A stretch of 64,000 nt of DNA from Aulostomus chinensis. Taxonomy: Eukaryota > Chordata > Actinopteri > Syngnathiformes > Aulostomidae. The position numbers and the translations under genes were made by a program. The notes under the pieces were generated by a model. That model saw nothing but the letters and a program-made list of their open reading frames with translations. It did no database searches and was not told the DNA's origin. Where the stretch lies: positions 17,895,027 through 17,959,026 of the forward strand of contig JBBMOA010000017.1 in assembly GCA_037954235.1 (NCBI GenBank), given 5' to 3'. How positions within the stretch are numbered: the stretch's first letter is position 1; every line of letters begins with the position of its first letter. Positions 35,543 to 48,769 of the stretch are shown piece after piece.

Positions 35543-35602
<60 letters not shown>

Positions 35603-35856
35603 TCTGCTCCTGAGCCTATGGATGGTATTTTCAGCCTGCTTATGTTTAGCGTACAAAATGAAGTGGGGCCCCAAATCTTCTCCAGCAGCAGCAGCAGCAG
35701 AGTCTCGGTTCTATTTATGACACGACCCTTTTATATTTCCCTCCTGCCTGTAGTTTGACTCCTCCTTGTCTCCGTAGCTGCACCATTCTGTTTTATGGCT
35801 TCAGATTTACTCTGACAGCCCTCCACAGATACATTGCACTGTGTCTGCTTACATTG

Positions 35857-35915
<59 letters not shown>

Positions 35916-36408
35916 ATCTAAGTTTGTATTTGTATCCTTTCAGAGAGGAAATACAGAGAGAGAGAGAGAGAGAGAGGGGAAGGAATGAAGAGCCCATAGA
36001 AGCACTCTCACTGGATATTTTAGTGTTTTCATTCCATGTCCTGATCTAAATGATGCACAAGCTTCCTATAACCAAACCCCAGTAGCTGAACTCTCTCAGA
36101 CAGTAAACATGCAGGATTCATATCTTTAGCCCACTTGGATGAACAGGCTGTTTCCTCTCCTTTTTTTCTGCAAAGCTGTGTGTTTCCTGTGTGGATTTTT
36201 TTTTTTTTTTTTTTTTTTTTTGCCAGAGGCCAGATCTGCTCTTTGACTCAAGCCCAAAAGGGGAAGTCTTAAATCTCCACAAAGCAACAACAAGGTGACC
36301 AGGCTTGTCTTTAGCCTCAAGACAAAAAAAAAAGAAAGATTTGAGTCAATGAGATCATTTGTTCAGCATCACTGCAGCCATTGTAGCATTTCTGCAAGTG
36401 TCCATGCA

Positions 36409-36448
<40 letters not shown>

Positions 36449-38811
36449 TTATTTTTAGAGTGGTTTTATTATGCCATGGTAATTCTTTGTTCTTGTCGGT
36501 GCGGCTGCTGTCGTTTTGTTTTTTTTTTAATATGATTGAGGGAGAGGAACAGTGCGATAGGGCAGTCAGCGAGGCGTTCGCTCTTCGCTGTTAACGCGGG
36601 AGCGTTTCTTTCTGTTGTGGTGACTCATGGTAGGAAAGGTAGAATGAAGGACTGCAGCCAGCGGGAGGTGAAACGCTGAGTTATCGTAGTGCTTGAGCTC
36701 TACATGAGGCAGCTTTACCTCAAAAACATTTCATTGACAGCTCCAATATTAGTTCAGCTTCTTTATTTGTCCCTCTCCTATTACATATTTAGCATACTTT
36801 GGAGTAAAATATTCTTCTCCACAGCCAACAGTAACATTCAGGAGATGCCATAAAAAGAAAGACGCTGACAGGAAGACAAAGGTCCGGCAACATACTGTAT
36901 ATTAACAGACACGCAAAACCACCTCTTGTCTGCTTTCAATTCAGAAGTAAATCCTATTTTTATCCACAAAATTATATAATATTTGATATTGTTCAGTTAA
37001 GGAGCTGTAACTCAAACTGTTCATCCATTTTCTTCTGCTTATTCCTGTTAAGGGTCGCGGGGGGGCTGGAGCCTGTCCCAGCGGCTACGGGCTAGAGGCA
37101 GGGTTCACCCTGGACAGGTCACCAGTCCATCTCAGGACCAACACATAGAGACAGACAACCATTCACCCTCACAGTCACACCTACAGTCAATTTAGAGTAT
37201 CAATCAGCTTCGTCCTCTCTTGATGTCTTTGGACTGTGGGAGGAAGCTGGAGTACCAGAGAGAACCCACACAGGAACAGGGAGAACATGGAGACTCCACA
37301 CAGAAAGTTCCTGTGCCCTCGGAACCTTCTTGTTGTGAGGCGACAGTGCTGACCACTGCACCACTGTGCCGCCTCATAACTCAAACCATACAAATGAAAT
37401 AGTTGAGAGTATTACAGAATGTAAGAAGCAATCTGATTAAAGATTAACCTGATTACACATTTGAGCAGGCGTCGCTGTACTTGTGCATTTGGTTGTTTGA
37501 CGGGCAGCTAGCTAGTTTCCCCAAACACCAGGATGTACACTTCTTTGCCATCCTCACTGCAAAAAGACAAAAGAACAGATACCTTTCTCTCCTCTGTGCA
37601 CGCAGTAAGAAGCTGAAACTGTCTGTTCACTAGTTAGCATCGCACAATGAATGGAAGCGAATGGGAAGCGCTAGCCTACCTCCATCAGAAGTCGTCACAT
37701 TGTTAATGATCTTGGTTAACCCAGAGGTCGTCATCCTCATCCTCCTCACATGCTAACTGCTAACTAGCAGTCCTCCCTCCTGGTCTTGTCTTTCGTACAC
37801 ATCTCTTCCCACTGTAATCTTTTTCAAACATGCATCATGCGGGCTTTGTGCTGCTGGAGATTTAATGATGAATCTGCCTCATTTGTCCTCAATGGGGGGG
37901 TCAACAGGGTTTTTCCAGATGACCCCCCCCCCCCCCATCGCTTACTGTGGGAAGCATTTGCAGCTTTCATCCTGCATGTCTGTAAATGCAGCATGTGGAT
38001 GACACCAAGTCAGGCTTAAGTCAGGCTTTACAGTCCATTCACTTCCTGTGGAGCCCTCCCCTCCATGATCTCCCACCTGTCTGCAAAGCTCCTCTTCTCC
38101 CTTTGTTTTCAGGTTTTGCATCGCTTTCTTTAAAAACTGAACTTTTCAAACAGATTTCAGTCAGGCCCCGGATGGTGTGCTAGCAAAAACAAGCTAACGG
38201 GCTATAAGTGAGCTAAATAACAATCTGCAGCTTTTTCCTATGTGTTCAGCCCATCCAGGTGTCAACAAACAGACCAAATTAGCCTCCAGACCCAGCTATG
38301 CAGCAGCCGCTCAGGACGGTACCTGCATTTACAACTGGTTTTGTCTGATAGCCAATATTTACTGATGTTGATTTTAGCTGGATTTAAAGTTTATGATTTT
38401 CACATTTTGTATGTACTGAAAATCACATGGAAACATTGTGAATTTGAAGAAAGCGCAAAAAAAAAATGCATGATCAAACTATTTAGAAAAGCCTCTGAAT
38501 AATGTGCTTATTGTTGCCTCCTCCTAAATAAATTGGACCACTTTAGCTATATATTAAACCGACCTTCATCTGGAGACACTGATGACATGTTGATAACATT
38601 GTGCATCCTTACAGGGCTTTCTGTCACTTCTCAGGGTTATATTGACTGTATTATAAGAAGATTATGGAAATGAGGCTGGATTCTAAATTAATATCATGTG
38701 TCCTGTGGCTCTGACTGCTCATATTTTCTAGAGTGGTTTCTTTTTACCAAGTACTTAATTTGAATGCAACCTCCTTTTGCGCATGTAAAACACACACACA
38801 CGCACACACAC

Positions 38812-38851
<40 letters not shown>

Positions 38852-38970
38852 TTTTGTAAAGGAAACCAGTTTATTTTGTGTCTGGGGCTCTTTTAGATCC
38901 AGTTCCATGTTTCTTACTATATTTTCTAAACCCTCCAATCCTCTTAATCTTGTGGTGGACTGGATCGCTC

Positions 38971-39008
<38 letters not shown>

Positions 39009-42000
39009 TCCCCACACCTCAGCTCGCTGTGGCAAAGAAGCTTAATAGTTTAAAGTTTGCTTGAGACAGATGGACCAGCGATGACGATGAAAGGAAACGT
39101 TTCATGAGATGAATGCAAGCGTGTGTTCAGCGGGAGTGACGCCGCTTCTACTTCCTTCCGTGGCGTTAATTTGTCATTAAAGGAAGGTTATGGCGGATTT
39201 TTGACCGTAAAAATCCACTTAGTGTTGAATCTATTTCAAGCTTTTTGAATGCTCTTCTCAATAGAAAAAGTGGGGGAGGTGTGTATAATCACTCCAGATA
39301 TAATTTCCATCCAGTGGAAGTGATTCCTTGGAGGTTGAAAGATGGCACTCCAATCCTCTGAGCGGAGCGAGGTGACTGGTCCACACAGGTCACATGTTCT
39401 ATCTCGCTCGCTCTCTCTCTCTCTCTCTCTCACTTGCATTCTCTTACTCTGTTAGAACACTCCTCATCACCCTCGTTCACTACTTCCCTCCTACTCTCTC
39501 TCTGTCTCAAGCTTCTGTTCGTACATTTTTCAACCCTTATTTAATTTATATTTTTAAGAGGATGTGAATAGTTCCCGCGAGCATCCGACAGCATGTTTAC
39601 TGCTCTCTCCTCTCAGGTTAACACTTCCCCCTCCCCTTCATAATCCCCCCTTTATACCTCCCTTCATCCTTTGCTTGAGGACTGGACTGTCTCCTTCAGC
39701 GACATGTATTCCCTGGATGATTTCGGGTAGGACATACAAGATTCCTCTTCTTCTTGTCTCTTAGTCACTCTTTTAGTTTGTGTGGTTTGTGTGAGCAAAA
39801 AGAAAAAAAGGGAAATTGGCTTTGGAGTTTGTTTTTATTGGCAGCCAAATGAATCTCGGAACAGCATTTTATCTGCAGGGAAACCTTTGTTTCTCCTTCT
39901 CCTTCTCTGTCTCCCCTCAATCTCCACACGCCGTTTCGACTGCAACCGTTGGAGAGAAAGCGAGAACAAACAGGGGAGAGGAAAAAATCTCAGATTTTTC
40001 GCCAGTCTGCCTCCTTTGCCTTCTCCTTCTCCTTCTTCTTCTTTCCAGCCCCTCTGACTGTGTTTTCTCTCCAGCCAGCTGTTTGCAGAGAACCAGGATT
40101 GGTTGCCCTCAGCTATATTTTCATTGGTTCAGTCTTTTCCTGGGAAGATGAAGGAATGAGTTTCTTGCGGTCTGTCAGTGTGTGTCCGCTCAGCTGCTCT
40201 CGCTCGCTCACAGGATTGATCCCCTTCTGCATTGAATGCATGCGTGTGTGTGTGAGAGAGCGAGAGAGAGGCAGGAAGAACGGGATAGAGAGCGCTAATC
40301 TCAGAATGGCTGAATGAGTGGGACTATCAAAAGCCAGATGATTGGGGGTTAGAAGGGTCCCACTGTAATATGGCCTTGGCAGATTACAGCGGGCATGGTG
40401 ATTTATTGAAGCTCAAATACAGATGTGTGGCGGGAGAGAGAGATAACATCCAGGCGTGCATGGCAGTAATCTACTATAATCTACTGTACATCAGTGAAAA
40501 CCTGTCACATGACTTGTATATGAAGGACTGCTCACATTGGACGCGCTCATTCAGATCATCTGACACACAAATGTGTCACAGCATAATGTTTGTTATTCTC
40601 CAAATCTGTCATCCAATTAAGAAAATGACCAAATAATAGGGAATCCCTTTCTCCTGAGCTGTTTTTTTTTGGGGGGGGGGGGTCATATTTTTATATTTCT
40701 TTTCGTACGTATCGTTTTGGTTTTTCTTTTAGGGAAGAGGGTTAGGGCCACATATGGAATTTTTCTTTGGAAGAAAAATCAAATATTTGAATTCTGGAGT
40801 TTTAAAGTCAGAATTCAAATATTTATTTTTGTTTTCCAAAAGAACAACTTATGGTTGACATGTGGCCATAATCTTTGTTTTCCATGCTTTTTGTCCATTT
40901 CCTTTTGTTTACAAAGCATTTCCCTTAAGGATCAGGATTAGGATGAGGGCCTGCGGAGCGCTGAGGAAGGTGGGTGGGTGTTGGGGGGGTCTTGGTGATA
41001 CAGTGGGGGCCCCCATCCATATTGCCCATGACAATCAGCCTGAGGGTCAATTGGCATCAGTTTATGATAAATAAATGATGTCATTATTGGGGTCAGTATG
41101 CTGACTTTATCCTTCCTTGCCAAAGATTTGCTACCTTAAAATAATTGACCTGTCAATCAATTCAGCCTCGTTTTAGAAAGTGAGACGCTCAAAATTACCG
41201 AGACAAAACGTCATGATTTGATATTTTATATGAAATATGTCAGAACAACGAGCGCTGTGATGGACGGAAGACAAATCGTGCTTGAAAGACTGTAACTTTA
41301 GTGTAAATCGGAGAAAATGTACCTGCAACACAAGTTACTGCGTCCCGTACTGCGTCTGACAACACGTCTCACACTCGTCTGCGTTAGAAGTGAAGTATTG
41401 GTACACGCTTGTCAGACTTCTGCATTCTTGTACATTAAGTGCTGTAAAAAGAAGTAAAATAATATTTTATTGCAAAAAGAAGTGAGGTAGAAGTTTATGT
41501 CCTTTTGTATGTCGGTTTCTTTGTGTTTTGCATTTGTTTGAACCACTTCTGATTCACTCTTTTTTTAAAAAAGATTCACAACTTCAGTACCTAAACTTTG
41601 TCTATAAATAGTGACACCATCATATAACAGAAGAAGTCTGTTCTTGTTCCAGGATGAGACAAACCACCCCCCTGGGGCAAGTTTAGCGGTTACTTGTCGT
41701 CATGTTCTCAGTCTTTGTGAACATGCCCCCCCCCCCCGTAGATCCGGCTTGTCAGCATTTACCCAGCCTGTCACAGAAATGTCCTGTGGTCCAGCTGAAC
41801 CACAGCCACAGATGAGCCAGCAACATTCAGCTGGGCGTTACTGTGAGTCCATCCGTCCATCCATTTTCTAAAGGTTAAGGGTCACGGGGGTGCTGGAGCC
41901 TATCCCAGCTGGCATTGGGTGAGAGGCTGGGTTCACCCTGGATGGGTCGCAAGTCCATCGCAGGGCCATCAGGAGCAATTAGGGGTTCAGTATCTTGCTC

Positions 42001-42274
42001 AACTAAGCTTGGACGTGGTCACCAGGTTGCTAGACGGCCACGCTACCTATGAGCCACGCCGCCCCTCGTTACTGTGAGCCCAAGAAAACAAACCACTGTT
42101 GACTGGCACCTCTGCTCACATCGCTGTCATCTACGTCCCCCCTGTTGTACAGTACAAGCGGCGTTTTACTGCGCCGGGCTGTCCAGTTACCCCCCTTGGT
42201 GGTGTGTGTTTCTGTGTCGTGTGTGTTGTTTAGTGTCACCACAGCATGGGAGATCTAAGGGGCTGTCTTGGGAC

Positions 42275-42319
<45 letters not shown>

Positions 42320-43884
42320 GAGACGTGTGGTGTGTACTTATTTCTGTTACATATATACAGGAAGTATTCAGAGATGTAGATATTTAACAGTTCTGATGAT
42401 GATATTCCTGCAGGTTGTTACTTTCTTTACCTTTTTTTTCCTACATTATTGACACTAGGCAGGTTACCCAGCATTGCCCAGGAAAGATGAATCATTTCAT
42501 TTCCAATTTCTTCTCTTTTTTTTCTCCCCAAAAACCAACAGTTTGATAGTGTTTCAAGTTACTCAAATTCGGTGCTCTTCTGGAGTTTATTGTCCCGTCC
42601 CGGGTCTGGGAGTCGCTCATAGAGATAAACACATACCAAACACACATTTCTAACAGGACTCATTTTTTCTAAACCTAAGAATAACCAGTTTAGTCAGCAC
42701 AGCATGTTCAGTGCAGGACTCATCAGGACCATGCTAAGATGGTGAAGGTGTCTGTGTAGTTTGCATACTCACATTCATCAGTTACTTCTAAATTCCAAAG
42801 TACAGCAGAGGCAAGGAAATTAAATTAGTTTGTAGGTATTTTGTCATAATGCCACTGTTTTTTCAACCTTTATTTAGTCAGGCAAATGTCTCTGAGAGTA
42901 ATTTTCTCTTCTGTAGAAACGCCTCAATCACAGTTACACATTCCCTGCAGCTACTGAGCAGCTCCAGAGTAGCAGTTGGAGTTAAGGGCACTGTTAAGTT
43001 TAAGGGCCTGTTAAGGGTCTTGCTTAAGGGCTCCTCTGTGACAATGGGGTGGTTAGGGCTGCGTTCTGACTTTCCGACCCACATTTATGCCTGTCGGTCC
43101 TGGGGATGGAACTGGTGGTTCCTTGGTCACAAAGCTAGCTTCTCCAACCTTCAGGCCAACATTACTCACCTTTCTCTCAGGTGACCACCTTCAGTTGGAC
43201 AAGCTAACAGTGCAACTGCGGTTTGATTAGTCAGGCAATGAGGTCTGAGCTGATGGATATTGTTAACAAGACTAGAGGGTCCTATAACTCAATAAATAAT
43301 TGCTAAGCATTGCTGCTTTTATTTTGAAGGTGAGACGTCTGCAGTGGCAGTGCTTTTGTAGGCAGATGATCCTGGATCATACCTGTGTTACACGTGCTCT
43401 TCCTTCTACGGTTCAAACAGGTTATTTAGAAAAAAACGAGAGGAAAATTAGTTTTTTGATTACGACTTTTAATGTTGACATGTCAAAAGTAGGTCATTGG
43501 TTCAAGGCACTGTCGCATCCCCCATGTCTAGTTTGTAGTTTTAAACAACAGAGAAAAAAGTCCCTTCCAGCCAGTAACCAGCTGATGTCGGACTCCCCTC
43601 CGGCCCACCTCCCCAAGAGCTAGAAGCTTTGATTGAGCATTAGAGGAAGTCAATTACCACTGAATGTTAATGGACATTTAGCACGCACACCTCGTCCAGT
43701 TGCTGTGTGTGTAAATGTTGGTGTATACTGGTGCCACTGTCCTCTGAGGTAGAGGGCATCCCAGTCAATAGGAGTTGGCCACAGTATGGACTGCTGCTTG
43801 TTAATCAGGCTCTGCATTACTCTGGGTGGCCATGGCAACAGCAGCAGGCCCAGTAAAGAGGACTGGGGGGGCAGCAGCAACCCC

Positions 43885-43957
<73 letters not shown>

Positions 43958-44474
43958 CATGACTAGAAGCTGATTGAGACGGATATGAGGTAATCTCCCC
44001 TGGGTTAACAGTATGACAATAGCACAGAGGTTCACACACACGCACACGCACACACACAGGCACACAAGCTGATGCTCATCTGTTATGCAGACCGACAACA
44101 GGCGGGTTGGTCAATGACTTCATCCCTGCCGTCTGTCTGTCAGTCACCTCTCTTTGTTGCCGGATGGATCATCGCTCTCATAAACGCCTCGTTGAAGAAT
44201 TCACATCTCTGGGAATGTTTTTTTTTTCTTTTTTCATGACTTAAAATGGATGTTTATGCGGTCAATCCTGTCGGTTTATATCGGCGTCAGAGGGATTAAG
44301 ATGCTTTTAATGAGCTAAAGTAATGGAGTAAAACAAGATAGAACACTGTTTTTTTGTTTACTGAGATGGACGTACACCGGCTCCGAGTACTGCGTTACTG
44401 CATCCCTCAGAGTGTTAGTGACTCGGGGTTGTTTTACAGCCACATCACTGCCAGGTTGGTAACAGCAACTTTTA

Positions 44475-44514
<40 letters not shown>

Positions 44515-47500
44515 GATTTTGACTTTTGGGAATCAATACAAAATGTAAAGCGAACGGAATCAAATAAAGAGAGATGAAAATGAGGATTGTTTCAGATCAT
44601 GTGGCGTCTGATTGTTTGGTTCGCCTGTTGTGATGTGCCGCCGCACAGAGGGCCAATCTTTCCAAATGTCGTATTTTAATCAGAGCTGCTGGTCTTAATC
44701 TGTAATCTTAATCTGTCTACAGTATTTTTGGATTAGTTATTGTTCTCTCCTATATGGCACAAAACTGCCCCCCCCCTCCAAAAAAAACCCCAAGAAAAAA
44801 ACAGCAGTTTGTCCTCTTGTGTATAAGAGTAAAGCTCAAGTGACTGTAATCTTTTTGTTGATCCTTCATCTTTGTTGTTGTTTACACCCGTCTGGTCACA
44901 TCTTTTCACTCCAATCCAGCGATGCAGCCTGCTGTGGGATTCTACACCGGGTCATCCTCTTCTTCTTTATTCAGCAACATAGAGCATCCCTGAATAGCGA
45001 AGCTCTGTAAAGGCTCCATACATGTTTAATTCACACAAGTATTGAAGACAGCATGGCTTCTGGCTAAAACGGCAGCAATTCGGGCCAGTGCCCTTCTCCG
45101 GCTCTGTTTTCTGGCGGGAGATGGAAGGATGAAAGATAGAGAGGAGGGGACGGAATAATGGGAAGTAGGAGCTTGGCCATTCACTCTGACTTGTTTAAAG
45201 ATGAGCCACGATGCAAGAAAGCCATGCAAAGATATAATTAACGTGTCAGTTTACGATGTCTAATGTGTTAAAGATGAATGTGGCTGATGAATCGTGCGTG
45301 CGCGCGCGTGTGTGTTTTAGACTTGCTATCATAGCCCTCAGTACTGCAGCACATGTAATTATCATGTGTGCCTGTGAATTGTAATGCATGCAAATCTCCC
45401 CCGTCAAGGAAATTCCGTATGTAGGTCACACGTTCACTGTAACTGGGGGTTTGTTTGAATGAATTGTAGCAGCATTGCAAAAGTCATGGCTGAGCTTTTT
45501 GCAGCGACCAAGCAGGACATTTAGCTAAGAAGATAAGCACATTAATGTTTGCATTAATGCCATTAGGACTGGGGGTACTCTGCTCTCTCTCGAACACACA
45601 CACGCGTGCATGCGCACACATACACACACATATATTGGGGGCTTAGTTGTAGCTCATTCTGCAGTGCTGGACTCCACTTGATGCATCAGCGGGGCAGAGG
45701 TTAGATAAACACTCTGGTGTAACGCAGTGGTCACAATCTGGATAACACGGGGACGCTGAGGCTTCATAACGATTATGGGAATTTGAACCGCTTGTTAGTG
45801 AAACTGTGACGCATTAGTGCAGGAGATGGAGTTCTTTTTTCTTTTCTTTTTTTTATACCAGTACAGCTTTGTCTTTAAATCCTCATTATTCTGGTCTTAA
45901 TCTTGATGGCTATGACAGCATATTCCACTGTTCTGAACTAATATCTGGCACAGAAATGAATTCATCGTGCACTTTTTGCGGAATCTCTGCGGTTTAGCGG
46001 CTGGGGCAAAGGTGGATGACTCTCCTCTGTGGTGGCGAGGTACAAAGTAGTGCTGTACAATTAATCGAAAAGCAATCACAAGGTTGGCCTGCGTTGTGAT
46101 ATAACACACACAAAAAAAATCAATGTTTTTAAACAGAACTGCACCAACTGTTGCAGAACTTATACATGCATGAGACAGGTTTGTAAAAGTTGGTTTTGAA
46201 AATTGCATGGTTGTGTTGAGAAATACACGTTTGAAAACCATCAGTAATTTGTGTGCTTTTTATTATTGCTATCTGTATATACAGTCTATCACAGTGTTTT
46301 TGTGACCTGATCTGATCTTCTCCCAGTGGAGTAGTTGGGAGTAAGGTCTTGCTCAAGGGCACTTCGGTTGTTGTAATAAGGTCGGGGCCAGCGCTGCTTC
46401 CTCACTTCCCTCATCCCTACATGGGTCCCGTTGACATGGTGACCCTCAGGTCATAAGTCCATCCATCCATTTTCTATACCAGGTGAAAGGCGGGTTCACC
46501 CTGGACGGGTCACCAGTCCATCGCAGGTCCATCAGGAGCATTCAGGGGTTCAGTGTCTTGCTCAAGGATACTTGGACATGGTCACCAGGGGAAGTGAGGA
46601 TCAAACCAGCGACCCTTCGGTTACTAGACTGCCAAGCTACCCCCTGAGCCATACCCCCCCCCCCCCCTCCCCCACCACCACCACCACCACCCTCAACTCA
46701 CAAGTGTGCCTCTCTAACCTTTATGCTGCCACTGTCCCAAACCTACATCATGTAGTTGAAATCAATAAAGTTTTCAACACAATAGTATTGCAGTTTTACT
46801 AATGCCATGCTTAGTATTGCAATATCTGGCGTTTTATTAACTGTTTTCAACTGCAAACTATGAACCAAATCATTGTTCAGCAGACACACAGCGCTGAGAT
46901 TAGTCAACCGTGTTCAGTGAAATATTGATAATTGCACAATATCACCATACAAAGTGTCACATTACTGTGCTGTATTGACTGTATTTTTTGCCCCACGGTT
47001 GCACTCAGCATTAATCAGCTGAAACGTGCTCATCAATAACCTTTATTTCCATGACTAAGACGAGACGACAAGAAGCTGAAAATAGATCATTGATCATAGA
47101 AACCGTGACGAGTGTTTTGTGGACTTGTGGTAATTCAGGATACGCGTAGGTGCAGCAACACGTGGAGTCACGTTTGAAGGTTTCTATCAGTGTTGCGGCG
47201 TCAGCGGGTGTGAGGCTGAGAGAGAGTCAGCATGTGGGTTAGTGAAAACGCTAACCTCCAACGCAGCTGTGCAGTGTGTGTGTGTGCGTGTGTGTATACG
47301 GTCGGGTTGGGCAGCATTTCTAGAATTGGATAGCTTGTCTGACAAAATCTGGGGAAGGATCAATACACGACTCCACCGCCATGTTTGTTTGTAGTCTGGA
47401 CTATTAGTCAGTGAATAGTTGCAAAATTCATCACGTCCGTCGCAGACCACAGGAGTGAAAGTAACTCTTTAAATTACTGCCCTCCAAATAGTCTGGCAAC

Positions 47501-48500
47501 GCTTTTGCATCACGTACGGCAACATTACTGCAACACCTTGAAATCTGGCATCTATCAACAGGCAGCAGCGTGCTCACTTACAAATGATCAGGCTTCACAC
47601 TGACTCTTCAGAAATAACATGGGCTTGTGCTGTTTTTAGTCCCCGCTTGTGCCTGTGAACAGTACTTTCCCCCGTGGAGCAGATTAGAGGTCTTGTACGA
47701 GACTTAAGTCCTGGTTAATTTAGATTTAAGACTGCAGTGAGGTAATGATCGGCCTGCCAGGCGCTCGTCTCTAATCCAGCCAGTCAGACAGACCTCTTCC
47801 TTCAGTCAGCTGCAGGGCTGCACCCACCCAAACACACACACACACTTAGAGGCATCTATCCTGTAAATGTATAGACCCCTATCCCACCCCACCCTTTCCA
47901 GGCGGTGGCCCTAAAAAGCCTAGTGAACCCTGCAGGCTATAATCCTTGTGACGATTAACTGAATCTACACACACACACACACACACTGTCGTTAAAGTCT
48001 AAGTGTGTGTTTTCTGAAGCGAGCCCTTCACCAAAAATATCCATGACTGTTATTTTGGGAGTAAGTGAATGTACGGAATGGACACACCATAATATTCTGT
48101 GTGTGGGTGTATAATTATGTATCGCTGCTAGAAAACTGGGTGGCAGGACGTCACAACGCAGGCCAGAGGAGAAGCAGCAGTTAACTCTCTCTCACCTGGT
48201 CCTGCACCATCACAAACGGCCTTCACTGCCGTCTCTCCATCCCTGACAGCGAGATACAGGAAGTGTCTCTGCTGAGACAAACACCTGAGGAAGCCAGGTG
48301 TCATTTCCTGAACTTCCCCCAACACCCAACACTGTCATATGTCTCTATTAGCCACAGTAGCCACCAACCAGGGATGAATCTAGCAATGTAATTACCACTG
48401 CAGCTGCACAGGAGGCCTCGCTGGATGCTGTTCTCTCCCCCCATGACTCTTTAATTGTTCTGATTATGTTAGGAGAATTAATTTATTTGTTAAAATAGAA

Positions 48501-48547
<47 letters not shown>

Positions 48548-48561
48548 GATATATATATGTA

Positions 48562-48597
<36 letters not shown>

Positions 48598-48691
48598 TGT
48601 ATATATATATATATGTACTATATATATGTGTGTATGTGTCTATATATATGTGTATATATGTATATGTGTTGGCTTGTATATATATATTTGT

Positions 48692-48769
<78 letters not shown>

